From Solimonas sp. K1W22B-7 (GTDB lineage Bacteria; Pseudomonadota; Gammaproteobacteria; Nevskiales; Nevskiaceae), in NCBI RefSeq assembly GCF_003428335.1, contig NZ_CP031704.1:2046001-2110000 (forward strand): DNA of 64,000 bases. Direction: 5' to 3'. Made by a program: the position numbers and the translations under genes. Below the pieces are notes generated by a model. The model worked only from the letters and a program-made list of their open reading frames with translations. It made no database searches and had not been told where the DNA came from. Shown in pieces: positions 1-9,893 of the stretch. Positions within the stretch are counted from its first letter, which is position 1; every line of letters starts with the position of its first letter.

Positions 1-784
1 GCACCACATCCGGCAGCATGGGGTGTTCGCGGTCGATCAGGGCCAGTTGGCCGCTGCGGCCGGCGGCGCGGAAGTACTCGCCGAAGTAATCCTGAAAGCT
101 CAGGTTCTCGTCGCCCACCAGGTAGGCCTTGCCGTTCTCGCCGCGCAGCAGCGCGCCGGCCACGGCTTCGGACAGGCTGGTGGTGGAGATGAAGTTGACG
201 CCGCCGGGCATGGCGAACACCGGCACCTGCGGGATGCGGCCCAGCGCGTAGGCGGCGTGGGCCGCAAGGCCCGGCACCACCAGCCCCGGCACGTGGCCGG
301 CGACAAAGGGGGCGTTGACGCTGCAGACCTGGAAGCGGTCGCCGGCCAGGGCGCGGGCGCCTTCGTCGGCCAGCTTGCGGCCGCGCACGTAAGTGCTCTT
401 TTCGACCAGGTCCGGCCGTACCTGCGGGTAGAAGCTGCCGATGTAGACCGCACGGCGGATGCCGGCATCGCGGGCGCGGGCGAAGAAGCGCGGCACGCCC
501 TCGACGTTGGCGCGCTGCCAGTGCTCGGATTCGTCGGTGCCCGGCGGTACGTGGCGGATGTCGTTGCCGGCGGCGAACACCAGGGTGTCGAAGGAGGCGA
601 GGGCGGGAATTTCCGCGTCGGCGAGATAGTCGATCTGCAGGAATGGCAGCTTCGACAGCGGAGAGCCTTCCGCCACGGCGGCGGGCTTGCGCGCGGCGAG
701 CGTGACTTGGTGGCCGAGGCTGGCGAGGTGCAGGGCGGCGTCGCCGCCGATCAGGCCGGTACCACCGAGGACGAGGATGTTCAT
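1..784 (-). CDS. NAD-dependent epimerase/dehydratase family protein, C-terminus outside window
   Basis: An extended short-chain dehydrogenase/epimerase-type protein, cut by the window edge after about 261 residues. It opens with a Rossmann nucleotide-binding motif, GGTGLIGG at residues 7-14. A Tyr/Lys region near residue 132 (TYVRGRK) resembles the family's catalytic YxxxK but is offset by one residue. The ATG lies 10 bp after the SnoaL-like gene 795-1211 on the same strand, so the two probably form one operon. The substrate cannot be told from sequence. The family call is firm; the exact role is unknown. Confidence 0.8.
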   Translation of the reverse strand, partial: MNILVLGGTGLIGGDAALHLASLGHQVTLAARKPAAVAEGSPLSKLPFLQIDYLADAEIPALASFDTLVFAAGNDIRHVPPGTDESEHWQRANVEGVPRFFARARDAGIRRAVYIGSFYPQVRPDLVEKSTYVRGRKLADEGARALAGDRFQVCSVNAPFVAGHVPGLVVPGLAAHAAYALGRIPQVPVFAMPGGVNFISTTSLSEAVAGALLRGENGKAYLVGDENLSFQDYFGEYFRAAGRSGQLALIDREHPMLPDVV

Positions 785-794
785 CGGAGTGCCC

Positions 795-1211
795 TCAGGC
801 CGCCGGCCGCTTCTGGCCGCCGCAAAGGATGTCGGTCACCCGCTCGGTGTCCATGTATTCCTTGAACTCCACGACCTTGCCGTCGCGGAAGCGCATCAGG
901 AAGTGATACTGGTTGGTGTAGAGCTGGCCGGAGATGTGCGCGCCTTCGGACTCGGCTTCCACCGCCACGCGCTCGCCCTCGGCGGTCATGGCCTTGATGG
1001 TGAAGCGGATGCCCTGCGGGAACACCTGGTAGATGCCGCCGGCGGCCGCGGCGACCTGGTCCTTGGAGTAGGTGCCGGAGATCAGGGTGTTGCCCATGGT
1101 GACGCAGCGGCCGTCTTCGGCGTAGGCGTCGATCAGCGCGGGGACGTCGCCGCGGTTGAGGATGTCGAAGAAGGCTTGTGCCGCCTGCCTGTTGCGCTGT
1201 TCGGTAGTCAT
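795..1211 (-). CDS. SnoaL-like / NTF2-fold protein
   Basis: A 138-residue protein with the pattern of the SnoaL/ketosteroid-isomerase-like NTF2 superfamily: an N-terminal helix followed by DAYAEDGR, then a beta-rich half ending in a strand with FRDGKVVEFKEYMDTE. The family covers isomerases, cyclases, dehydratases and non-catalytic domains. The ketosteroid isomerase Asp-Pro motif is absent here, so the reaction is unknown. It sits 10 bp upstream of the epimerase gene and is probably co-transcribed with it. The ATG at 1211 gives the usual family length. Confidence 0.75.
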   Translation of the reverse strand: MTTEQRNRQAAQAFFDILNRGDVPALIDAYAEDGRCVTMGNTLISGTYSKDQVAAAAGGIYQVFPQGIRFTIKAMTAEGERVAVEAESEGAHISGQLYTNQYHFLMRFRDGKVVEFKEYMDTERVTDILCGGQKRPAA

Positions 1212-1296
1212 GGCTCCCCCGGCTGTTTTCCGATGGCCAAGACTGCGGCCCGTTCCAGGGGTGGCGCACCCCCGGAACGGACTAGGGCCTGCTTTG

Positions 1297-1674
1297 CTAC
1301 TGCCGGCTGATCGCCAGGGTCGCCGCCTCGGGGGTGACCTGGCGCAGCTGGAAGCGGTAGCGGCCCTGCTGCTTCACCGGGGCGCTGCCGGTGCCCAGGC
1401 GCAGTTCCACGGCCTTGTCGCCGACCAGGCCGCCGCGCAGTTCCAGCACCGGGGCCAGTTCGCCGGCCCAGACGCACTGCACGCCCTGCTTGCAGCGGGA
1501 GTCCTCGATCTTCTCGAGCTGCACGCTCAGGCCGTCGTCGAAGCGGACCGAGCTGCCCACGGCCAGGGTCTGGCTGCTGGGGTAGGGGGCAGCGGGCAGT
1601 TCGTTCTGGTGGGCGCAGCCGGCCAGCAGGGCGGGCAGCAGCGCGGCGAGGAACAGGGTTTTGCGATGACTCAT
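1297..1674 (-). CDS. Small predicted lipoprotein
   Basis: A 125-residue protein with a lipoprotein signal: a charged start (MSHRK), a hydrophobic run and the lipobox LLAGC with the acylated Cys near residue 20. The mature part is a short beta-rich domain with two cysteines in DSRCKQGVQCVW, probably a disulfide. It is likely tethered in the periplasm. No specific function is recognised. It stands alone, about 85 bp upstream of the next minus-strand gene and divergent from the FAD dehydrogenase. Confidence 0.7.
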   Translation of the reverse strand: MSHRKTLFLAALLPALLAGCAHQNELPAAPYPSSQTLAVGSSVRFDDGLSVQLEKIEDSRCKQGVQCVWAGELAPVLELRGGLVGDKAVELRLGTGSAPVKQQGRYRFQLRQVTPEAATLAISRQ

Positions 1675-1835
1675 GGGGCGTTACCGGGTTGGTCAGGGCG
1701 CAAAAATAGCAGCCCGGGGCCGGGGAGTCTTGCTCCCGGGGACCCCGGGGTGGCCCCGGCCGGCTCCCGGCCCGCGCGGCAATCATGGGACAATGCACGC
1801 CACAGGCCGGCCCGCCCCTTGCCCACCCGAACCCG

Positions 1836-3461
1836 ATGTTACGACTCACCGAACTCACCCTGCCGATCGAGCACCCGCCGGAAGCCCTGGCGCCGGCCAT
1901 CCAGAAGCGCCTGCGCCTGCCGGACGGTGCCCTGCTGGGCTTCACCGTGTTCAAGCGCAGCTACGACGCGCGCAAGAAGTCGGAACTGAGCTTCGTCTAC
2001 ACGGTGGACTGCGAGTTGCGCGACCCGGCGGCGATCCTGGCCAAGTTCAAGGGCGACCGCAATGTCGGCCCGGCGCCGGATACCTCCTACCACCCGGTTG
2101 CGGCGGCCCCCGCCGGCCATGCCAACCGCCCGCTGGTGATCGGCTTCGGCCCCTGCGGCATCTTCGCGGCCCTGGCGCTGGCGCAGATGGGTTTCCGCCC
2201 GATCGTGCTGGAGCGCGGCAAGGCGGTGCGCCTGCGCACCCAGGATACCTGGGGACTGTGGCGCGGCAGTGTGCTCAACCCGGAATCCAACGTGCAGTTC
2301 GGCGAGGGCGGCGCGGGCCTGTTCAGCGACGGCAAGCTCTACAGCCAGGTGAAGGATCCGAAGTTCCACGGCCGCAAGGTGCTGCAGGAGTTCGTGAAAG
2401 CCGGCGCGCCGGAGGAAATCCTCTACGTCAGCAAGCCGCATATCGGCACCTTCCGCCTCACCGGCGTGGTCACTCGCATGCGCGAGGAGATCGAGGCGCT
2501 GGGCGGCGAGGTGCGCTTCCAGCAGCAGGTCACCGACGTGCGGGTGGAAGACGGCCATATCCGCGGCGTGACCCTGGCCGGCGGCGAAACCCTGCGTGCC
2601 GACCACGTGATCCTGGCGCTGGGCCACAGCGCCCGCGAAACCTTCCGCATGCTGCACGCGCGCGACGTCTTCATGGAGGCCAAGCCGTTCTCGGTGGGCT
2701 TCCGCATCGAGCACCCGCAGTCGGTGATCGACCGTGCGCGCCTGGGCCGCTACGCCGGCCACCCGATGCTGGGCGCGGCCGACTACAAGCTGGTGCACCA
2801 CGCCGCCAACGGCCGCTCGGTCTACAGCTTCTGCATGTGCCCCGGCGGCACCGTGGTGGCAGCCACCTCGGAGCCGAACCGCGTGGTCACCAACGGCATG
2901 AGCCAGTACTCGCGCAACGAGCGCAACGCCAATGCCGGCATCGTCGTCGGCATCTCGCCGGAGGACTACCCGGGCGGTGTCGCCGCCGGCCCGCTGGCAG
3001 GCATCGCGCTGCAGGAAGCGCTGGAATCGCAGGCCTACCTGCTCGGTGGCAGCAACTACCAGGCGCCGGCGCAGCTGGTGGGCGACTTCATCGCCGGCAA
3101 GGCGTCGACCACGCTGGGCAGCGTCGAGCCCAGCTACAAGCCCGGCGTATTGCTGGGGGATCTCGCCGCGGCGCTGCCGGAATACGCGATCACCGCGATC
3201 CGCGAGGCGCTGCCGGCCTTCGACAAGCAGATCAAGGATTTTGCGATGCCCGACGCGATACTCACCGGCGTGGAGACCCGCACCTCCTCGCCGTTGCGCA
3301 TCACCCGCGGCGAGGACTACCAGAGCCTCAACACCCGCGGCCTGTATCCGGCGGGCGAGGGCGCGGGCTATGCCGGCGGCATCATGTCCGCGGGCATCGA
3401 CGGCCTGCGCGTCGCCGAGGCGCTGGCGCTGAGCCTGCTGTCCCGGCCTGCCGCCGCCTGA
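1836..3461 (+). CDS. FAD-dependent dehydrogenase (COG2509-type)
   Basis: A 541-residue flavoprotein of the uncharacterised FAD-dependent dehydrogenase family. Residues 1-90 form the family's N-terminal domain. The FAD dinucleotide-binding motif GFGPCGIFAA follows at 103-112 and ends in VLERG. A second glycine-rich segment near the C-terminus (YPAGEGAGYAGGI) completes the FAD site. The electron donor and substrate are unknown. The ATG at 1836 was chosen because the protein then begins at the conserved N-terminus; an upstream in-frame ATG at 1785 would add 17 low-complexity residues. rlmA starts 7 bp downstream, so the two are probably co-transcribed. Confidence 0.85.
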   Translation: MLRLTELTLPIEHPPEALAPAIQKRLRLPDGALLGFTVFKRSYDARKKSELSFVYTVDCELRDPAAILAKFKGDRNVGPAPDTSYHPVAAAPAGHANRPLVIGFGPCGIFAALALAQMGFRPIVLERGKAVRLRTQDTWGLWRGSVLNPESNVQFGEGGAGLFSDGKLYSQVKDPKFHGRKVLQEFVKAGAPEEILYVSKPHIGTFRLTGVVTRMREEIEALGGEVRFQQQVTDVRVEDGHIRGVTLAGGETLRADHVILALGHSARETFRMLHARDVFMEAKPFSVGFRIEHPQSVIDRARLGRYAGHPMLGAADYKLVHHAANGRSVYSFCMCPGGTVVAATSEPNRVVTNGMSQYSRNERNANAGIVVGISPEDYPGGVAAGPLAGIALQEALESQAYLLGGSNYQAPAQLVGDFIAGKASTTLGSVEPSYKPGVLLGDLAAALPEYAITAIREALPAFDKQIKDFAMPDAILTGVETRTSSPLRITRGEDYQSLNTRGLYPAGEGAGYAGGIMSAGIDGLRVAEALALSLLSRPAAA

Positions 3462-3468
3462 GCCCGAC

Positions 3469-4362
3469 ATGATCGTGATCCTCTGCCCGGTCTGCCGCCA
3501 GCCGCTGTCGCGCGACGCGAAATCCTGGCACTGCCTGCGGGAACACAGTTTCGACGTCGCCCGCGAGGGCTACATCAACCTGCTGCCGGTACAGCAGAAG
3601 AACAGCCGCGAGCCCGGCGACGATCCGCAGACGGTGATGGCGCGGCGCGAGTTCCTGCAGGCCGGGCACTACCAGCCGCTGCGCGATGCCCTGCTGGCGC
3701 TGGCCGCGCCGCTGCAGTCGCAAAGTCTGCTCGACATCGGCTGTGGCGAGGGCTACTACACCGGCGCGCTGGCCGCGGTGTCGGCGCAGGTCACCGGCAT
3801 CGACATCGCGCGGCCGGCGATCCGCATCGCCGCCAAGCGCTATCCCGAGGTGACCTGGCTGGTCGGCAGCGGTGCCCACCTGCCGGTGGCCGACGGCACG
3901 GTGGACCTGGTATGCAACATCTTCACGCAGCTGCACGTGGCGGAGATGCATCGCGTGCTGCGGCCGGAGGGCCACGTGCTGGTGGTGACGCCGGCCGCCG
4001 GGCACCTGCGCCGCATTCGCGAACAGCTGTTCGACGAAGTGCGGCCCTACGACAAGGACAAGTTCCTGGGCGCTTTCGAGGCGCAGTTCGAGCTGCGGTC
4101 GCGCCAGGAACTGCAGTTCCCGCTGAGCCTCGCGCAGCCCGGCCTGCGCCAGCTGCTGCAGATGACGCCCTACGCATGGAAGGCCAAGCCGGAGCGGCGC
4201 GCGGCCCTGGAGGCCAGCGAGCGCCAGGACACCGAGGCGGCATTTTCGCTGCTGCTGTTCCGACGGCGCCCGCCGGTGGCCGAGCTTGCCGGGGCCGCGC
4301 CGGCGGAGAAGCCGGCGCCCCGCTGGCCGGGCCGCGGCGGTTCCCAAAGCGACCCCGAGTGA
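3469..4362 (+). CDS. rlmA: 23S rRNA (guanine-N1)-methyltransferase RlmA
   Basis: A 297-residue SAM-dependent methyltransferase that would methylate N1 of a guanine in helix 35 of 23S rRNA. The N-terminal zinc site is visible (Cys6, Cys9, Cys22, His26). It is followed by the RlmA-typical FDVAREGYINLLP segment and by the SAM-binding motif LLDIGCGEGYYTG near residue 90. The C-terminus carries about 30 extra Pro/Ala-rich residues beyond the usual length. The FAD dehydrogenase gene lies 7 bp upstream. Family assignment is strong; the exact G745 versus G748 specificity is inferred. Confidence 0.9.
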   Translation: MIVILCPVCRQPLSRDAKSWHCLREHSFDVAREGYINLLPVQQKNSREPGDDPQTVMARREFLQAGHYQPLRDALLALAAPLQSQSLLDIGCGEGYYTGALAAVSAQVTGIDIARPAIRIAAKRYPEVTWLVGSGAHLPVADGTVDLVCNIFTQLHVAEMHRVLRPEGHVLVVTPAAGHLRRIREQLFDEVRPYDKDKFLGAFEAQFELRSRQELQFPLSLAQPGLRQLLQMTPYAWKAKPERRAALEASERQDTEAAFSLLLFRRRPPVAELAGAAPAEKPAPRWPGRGGSQSDPE

Positions 4363-4393
4363 CATACTCCGTACTCCCTGACGAGACTTTCCC

Positions 4394-5299
<906 letters not shown>

Positions 5300-5317
5300 G
5301 TCGAACTCGTAAACGCA

Positions 5318-5337
5318 GGAGCCAGCTTGCTGGCTCC
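5318..5337. terminator. Hairpin between convergent genes
   Basis: A perfect 9-bp inverted repeat, GGAGCCAGC-TT-GCTGGCTCC, lies between the convergent DUF808 gene and the hypothetical gene at 5344. It resembles half of the GTAGGAGC-type REP found at 16915. It could end transcription from both sides, though no T-run follows. Confidence 0.5.
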
Positions 5338-5343
5338 TACCCC

Positions 5344-6216
5344 TCACCAGTTGCCTTCCAGCTCGTAGCGACAGAGTTCCGCAGGCATTTCCGCGTCGTC
5401 CGGATCCGTGATCAGCCAGCCGCTGCGCCCATCGCCCTCCGGCGCAATGCCTTCGACCTTGCGCCGGCTGGGTTCGCCGGTCGGTTCCATCAACGGCGCC
5501 CAGCGCGCGCCTGCGCCATCGAAGATGCCCACCGCCGCACCGCTGACCGGTCCGTCGGCGACCGCGTCGGACGTGTATTCCGCCGCCGCCAGGTAGAGGG
5601 TGCGGCCGTCGCCGAGCGCGGCGGCGTCGGTGAGATGCAGGCCCACGCCGTCGATCTCGCCCAAGCTCAGCCAGCGCAGTTCCAGCAGCCGCGGCGCGGC
5701 GCCCGCCAGCACGGTCGCCGGCAGGTCGACCCAGGCATCGGTTTCGGCTGCGACGCCGCGATGGAACAGCCGCAGGCGATCGTCCAGGTGCAGCGCGCCT
5801 TCGATGTTGGGTTTTCCGCCCAGTGCCTCGCTCAGCAGCTCATAGAGCGCATCGTCGTCGCGCAGCCGCACGCTGCCATCGGCCCGCAGTTGCGCGCTGC
5901 GCCGCCGGTTAGGCTTGGAGCCGGAGCCGAACAGCCAGATCGTGCCGTCCGGCGCGCGCATCAGCGCCTCGTAGTCGGGTTTTTCCTTCTTGGGTAGCGC
6001 GCCGCCGTGGCCTTCCAGCACCTGGGGGCGAACCTGCAGGGTTGCCGGGTCGATCCAGGCCACGGCGCGTGCGTCGTCCTGCAGGGCCAGCAGGCGCGGG
6101 CCTACGGCCAGCAGCCCGGAGCCGGCGCGCACGCCGGGCAATGGCCGGACCGAACTCAGCCGGGCGCGCAGGGTGGCGTCCTGATGGGCGACGAGCGTGG
6201 AGGGGGCGGGATTCAT
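5344..6216 (-). CDS. Hypothetical protein, possibly beta-propeller-like
   Basis: A 290-residue soluble protein without a signal peptide. It has repeating beta-strand blocks (PRLLALQDDARAVAWID, GTIWLFGSGSKPNRRR, GRTLYLAAAEYTS, RKVEGIAPEGDGRSGWLITDPDD) typical of propeller-like DUF families such as DUF6929. That family link is from memory and unverified. The SGSKPNRR and EGIAPEGD motifs are the best search handles. The gene is convergent with DUF808 and followed upstream by the icmF terminator, so it is probably transcribed alone. Confidence 0.65.
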   Translation of the reverse strand: MNPAPSTLVAHQDATLRARLSSVRPLPGVRAGSGLLAVGPRLLALQDDARAVAWIDPATLQVRPQVLEGHGGALPKKEKPDYEALMRAPDGTIWLFGSGSKPNRRRSAQLRADGSVRLRDDDALYELLSEALGGKPNIEGALHLDDRLRLFHRGVAAETDAWVDLPATVLAGAAPRLLELRWLSLGEIDGVGLHLTDAAALGDGRTLYLAAAEYTSDAVADGPVSGAAVGIFDGAGARWAPLMEPTGEPSRRKVEGIAPEGDGRSGWLITDPDDAEMPAELCRYELEGNW

Positions 6217-6260
6217 GGGCGCAGCCTGCCGACCGGCGTCGCTGCTGTCCAGCAGGCATG

Positions 6261-6290
6261 AAAAAAGGGCGGATCGTCCGATCCGCCCTT
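6261..6290 (-). terminator. Rho-independent terminator of icmF
   Basis: A GGGCGGAT...ATCCGCCC stem (6267-6288) is followed on the minus strand by six T residues, 21 bp past the icmF stop codon. It is a textbook intrinsic terminator and insulates icmF from the next minus-strand gene. Confidence 0.85.
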
Positions 6291-6311
6291 GGGTCCTTGC
6301 CGCATGCAGGC

Positions 6312-9300
6312 CTACATGTTGCGCCGGTACTCGCCGCCCACGTCGTACAGCGCGTGGCTGATCTGGCCCAGGCTGTTGTACTTCACCGCTTCCAGCAGCG
6401 ACTCGAAGATGTTCTTGCGATCGCGCGCGGTGCGCTGCAGGTTCTTCAGGCTGTCGGCGGCGTAGCCGTTGCGGTTGGCGCGGTAGGACGCGACGTTGTC
6501 GATCTGCTGGCCCTTCTCCTCCTCGGTGGAGCGGATCAGTTCGATCGTGGTCGCGATCTCGCCGCCGTGGTCCTTGGGCAGGAAGGTGTTGACGCCGATC
6601 AGCGGCAGCGAGCCGTCGTACTTCTTGTGTTCGTAATACAGGCTCTCTTCCTGGATCTTGCCGCGCTGGTACATGGTGTCCATCGCGCCCAGCACGCCAC
6701 CGCGCTCGGAGATGCTCTCGAACTCCTTGTACACGGCCTCTTCCACCAGGTCGGTGAGCTGGTCGATGACGAAGCTGCCCTGCCAGGGGTTTTCGCAGAA
6801 GTTCAGGCCCAGCTCGCGGTTGATGATCAACTGGATCGCCACGGCGCGGCGCACGGATTCTTCCGTCGGCGTGGTGATGGCCTCGTCGTAGGCGTTGGTG
6901 TGCAGCGAGTTGCAGTTGTCGAACAGCGCATACAGCGCCTGCAGCGTCGTGCGGATGTCGTTGAACTGGATTTCCTGTGCGTGCAGCGAGCGGCCGGAGG
7001 TCTGGATGTGGTACTTCAGCATCTGGCTGCGCTCGTTGGCGCCATAGCGCTCCTTCATCGCGCGCGCCCAGATGCGGCGCGCCACGCGGCCGATCACGGA
7101 ATACTCCGGGTCCATGCCGTTGCTGAAGAAGAACGACAGGTTCGGCGCGAAGTCGTCGATCTTCATGCCGCGGGCCAGGTAGTACTCCACGAAGGTGAAG
7201 CCGTTGGCCAGCGTGAAGGCGAGCTGGCTGACTGGGTTCGCGCCGGCCTCGGCGATGTGATAGCCCGAGATCGACACCGAGTAGAAGTTGCGGACCTTGC
7301 GCTCGACGAAGGACTGCTGGATGTCGCCCATCATGCGCAGGGCGAACTCGGTGCTGAAGATGCAGGTGTTCTGCGCCTGGTCTTCCTTGAGGATGTCGGC
7401 CTGCACCGTGCCGCGCACGATGGACATGGTCTCGGTCTTGATCTTCGCGTAGGTCTCGGCGTCGAGCAGCTGGTCGCCGGTGATGCCGAGCAGGGCCAGG
7501 CCCAGGCCGTCGTTGGTCGGCGGCAGCTCGCCGGAGTACGTCGGGCGGGTCTTGCCGGCGAACAGTTCGGCGATCTTCTTCTCGGCGGAGGCCCAGCGCG
7601 CCGGGTCGGCCTTCAGATGCTTCTCCACCTGCTGGTCGATGGCCGTGTTCATGAACATGGCCAGGATCATCGGCGCCGGGCCGTTGATCGTCATCGACAC
7701 CGAGGTGCTCGGCGCGCAGAGATCAAAGCCGGAGTAGAGCTTCTTCATGTCGTCCAGCGTCGCGATGCTGACGCCGGAGTTGCCGATCTTGCCGTAGATG
7801 TCCGGGCGCGTTTCCGGATCTTCGCCGTACAGCGTCACCGAGTCGAAGGCGGTGGACAGGCGTGTCGGTGAGCCGGGCTGGCTCAGGTAGTGGAAGCGGC
7901 GGTTGGTGCGCTCCGGCGTGCCTTCGCCGGCGAACATGCGGATCGGGTCTTCGCCGACGCGGCGATAGGGATAGAGGCCGGCCGTGTAGGGATAGCCGCC
8001 GGGCAGGTTTTCCTTCATCAGGAAGCGCAGCAACTCGCCCCAGCTCTCGTAATGCGGCGCGGCGACCTTGGGAATCTTCTGGTGGCTCAGCGACTCGATG
8101 TAGTTGTCGCCCTTCACCGCCTTGCCGCGCACCTCGTAGGTGTACTGCGCATCGGTCACGCCCTTGAGGCGTGCCGGCCAGGCGCGCAGCAGGTCCAGCG
8201 ATTCCGGATCCAGCGAGCGGATCGCCTCGTTGTAGCGCTGGCGCAGCGTCAGCAGCGTCTTGTCGCCGCCGGCGGTGAGGTCTTCGGCGGGGTAGAGGTC
8301 CAGCGCCTTCGGCAGCTTGCCGTCTTCCAGTTCCTTCAGCGATTCCCAGAGGTTCTGGGCGCGGTTGGCGGCCTCGTCCTGGCGCTCGGCGTCCTTGTTG
8401 ATGCCGCGGCCCTGTTCGGCGATCTCGGCCAGGTAGCGCACGCGGCTGCCCGGGATCAGGATCGTGGCGCGCGGCTCCTTCAGCGAGGTGTCGAGGTCCG
8501 GCGTCCACTTGTCGTCGGGCAGGCCGAGCTTGCCGCGCAGCAGGCGGCAGAGGTTGGTGAACATCCAGGTCACGCCCGGATCGTTGAACTGGCTGGCGAT
8601 GGTCGGGTAGACCGGGACGTCCTCGTCCTTCAGCTCGAACTTCACGCGGTTGCGCTTCCACTGCTTGCGCACGTCGCGCAGCGCGTCCTCGGCGCCCTTG
8701 CGGTCGAACTTGTTCAGCACCACCAGCTCGGCGAAGTCGATCATGTCGATCTTCTCCAACTGCGAGGCAGCGCCGTACTCGCTGGTCATGACGTAGACCG
8801 GGAAGTCCACCAGGTCCACGATCTCGGAGTCGCTCTGGCCGATGCCGGCGGTCTCCACGATCACCAGGTCATAGGCCTGGCCGCGCAGGAACCCGATGCA
8901 GTCCTTCAGCACGGTATTGGTGGCGGCGTGCTGGCGGCGCGTCGCCATGGAGCGCATGAACACGCGCTTGTTGCGCAGCGAGTTCATGCGGATGCGGTCG
9001 CCCAGCAGGGCGCCGCCGGAGCGGCGGCGGGTGGGGTCCACCGCCAGCACGGCGATGCGCATCTGCGGGAAGGCCTGCAGGAAGCGCAGCAGCAGTTCGT
9101 CGACCACGGAGGACTTGCCCGCGCCGCCGGTGCCGGTGAAGCCGATCACCGGAGTCCTGGTGCCGGCCAGCTGCCATTCCTTGCGCAGCTTGGCCAGCTC
9201 GGGTTCGCCCAGCAGGCCCTCCTCGATGGTGGACAGCATCTGGCCGACGCTGATCTCGTCGTCGGCCGAGACCTTGACCGGCACGCGCGTGTCGAGGCGG

Positions 9301-9758
9301 TGCCGGTGGGCGCGCTCGACCAGGTCGTCGATCATGCCGGTGAGGCCCATCTTGGCGCCGTCGTTGGGGTGGTAGATGTACTCCACGCCCTGCGAGTGCA
9401 GCGCGGCGATCTCTTCCGGCGTGATGGTGCCGCCGCCGCCGCCGAACACGCGGATATGCGGCGCGCCGCGCTCGGCGAGCATGTCCACCATGTACTTGAA
9501 GAACTCGTTGTGGCCGCCCTGGTAGCTCGACAGGGCGATGCCGTCGGCGTCTTCCTGCAGCGCGGCGCGGACGATGTCCTCCACCGAACGGTTGTGCCCC
9601 AGGTGCACCACCTCGGCGCCCTTGCCCTGGATCAGGCGGCGCATGACGTTGATCGCGGCGTCATGGCCGTCGAACAGGCTGGCGGCGGTGACGAAACGCA
9701 GCGGAGTGGCCTCGCTGGTTTCGGTCTGGCGGGTGGCGGCGGCGGGCTGGGTATTCAT
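6312..9758 (-). CDS. icmF: Fused isobutyryl-CoA mutase IcmF (B12 domain, G-protein chaperone, mutase)
   Basis: A 1148-residue adenosylcobalamin-dependent acyl-CoA mutase that rearranges branched and linear CoA esters. Domains in order: a cobalamin-binding domain at 20-155 with the DGH motif (Asp30, His32); a MeaB-like GTPase chaperone with Walker A GTGGAGKSS (209-217), VETAG near 301 and NKFD at 349-352; then a TIM-barrel mutase with YTAGLYPYRR near 592-600 and QAQNTCIF near 794. Family members of about 1090 residues are usual; the excess appears to be a larger insertion at about 715-780 of the barrel. The position expected to hold IcmF's substrate-pocket Phe is Tyr596, while Gln796 matches the IcmF Gln. 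It is divergent from an AraC-type regulator. Confidence 0.92.
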   Translation of the reverse strand: MNTQPAAATRQTETSEATPLRFVTAASLFDGHDAAINVMRRLIQGKGAEVVHLGHNRSVEDIVRAALQEDADGIALSSYQGGHNEFFKYMVDMLAERGAPHIRVFGGGGGTITPEEIAALHSQGVEYIYHPNDGAKMGLTGMIDDLVERAHRHRLDTRVPVKVSADDEISVGQMLSTIEEGLLGEPELAKLRKEWQLAGTRTPVIGFTGTGGAGKSSVVDELLLRFLQAFPQMRIAVLAVDPTRRRSGGALLGDRIRMNSLRNKRVFMRSMATRRQHAATNTVLKDCIGFLRGQAYDLVIVETAGIGQSDSEIVDLVDFPVYVMTSEYGAASQLEKIDMIDFAELVVLNKFDRKGAEDALRDVRKQWKRNRVKFELKDEDVPVYPTIASQFNDPGVTWMFTNLCRLLRGKLGLPDDKWTPDLDTSLKEPRATILIPGSRVRYLAEIAEQGRGINKDAERQDEAANRAQNLWESLKELEDGKLPKALDLYPAEDLTAGGDKTLLTLRQRYNEAIRSLDPESLDLLRAWPARLKGVTDAQYTYEVRGKAVKGDNYIESLSHQKIPKVAAPHYESWGELLRFLMKENLPGGYPYTAGLYPYRRVGEDPIRMFAGEGTPERTNRRFHYLSQPGSPTRLSTAFDSVTLYGEDPETRPDIYGKIGNSGVSIATLDDMKKLYSGFDLCAPSTSVSMTINGPAPMILAMFMNTAIDQQVEKHLKADPARWASAEKKIAELFAGKTRPTYSGELPPTNDGLGLALLGITGDQLLDAETYAKIKTETMSIVRGTVQADILKEDQAQNTCIFSTEFALRMMGDIQQSFVERKVRNFYSVSISGYHIAEAGANPVSQLAFTLANGFTFVEYYLARGMKIDDFAPNLSFFFSNGMDPEYSVIGRVARRIWARAMKERYGANERSQMLKYHIQTSGRSLHAQEIQFNDIRTTLQALYALFDNCNSLHTNAYDEAITTPTEESVRRAVAIQLIINRELGLNFCENPWQGSFVIDQLTDLVEEAVYKEFESISERGGVLGAMDTMYQRGKIQEESLYYEHKKYDGSLPLIGVNTFLPKDHGGEIATTIELIRSTEEEKGQQIDNVASYRANRNGYAADSLKNLQRTARDRKNIFESLLEAVKYNSLGQISHALYDVGGEYRRNM

Positions 9759-9784
9759 GCTGGAAATCCTGGCAATCGGGAAAC

Positions 9785-9847
9785 TTTGTCACGTTATGCC
9801 AGAGCGGCCGCCAGGGCGATGCCCAAAAGCATCTTGTTTAGTGACAG
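9785..9847. promoter_or_regulatory. icmF/araC divergent control region with imperfect inverted repeat
   Basis: The 135-bp gap between icmF and the divergent AraC-type gene contains TTTGTCAC at 9785-9792 and the near inverse GTGACAGA at 9841-9848. The region is richer in A/T than its surroundings. It is a candidate operator or promoter region. Binding is inferred only from symmetry and position. Confidence 0.35.
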
Positions 9848-9893
9848 AATTTGCCATACATGAGCCCTTCGACCCGCCGCCGGACCCCCCGCC

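Noticed and set aside
23-865. Plus-strand frame at the window start
   Set aside because: Antisense to the epimerase, whose Rossmann motif is unmistakable on the minus strand.
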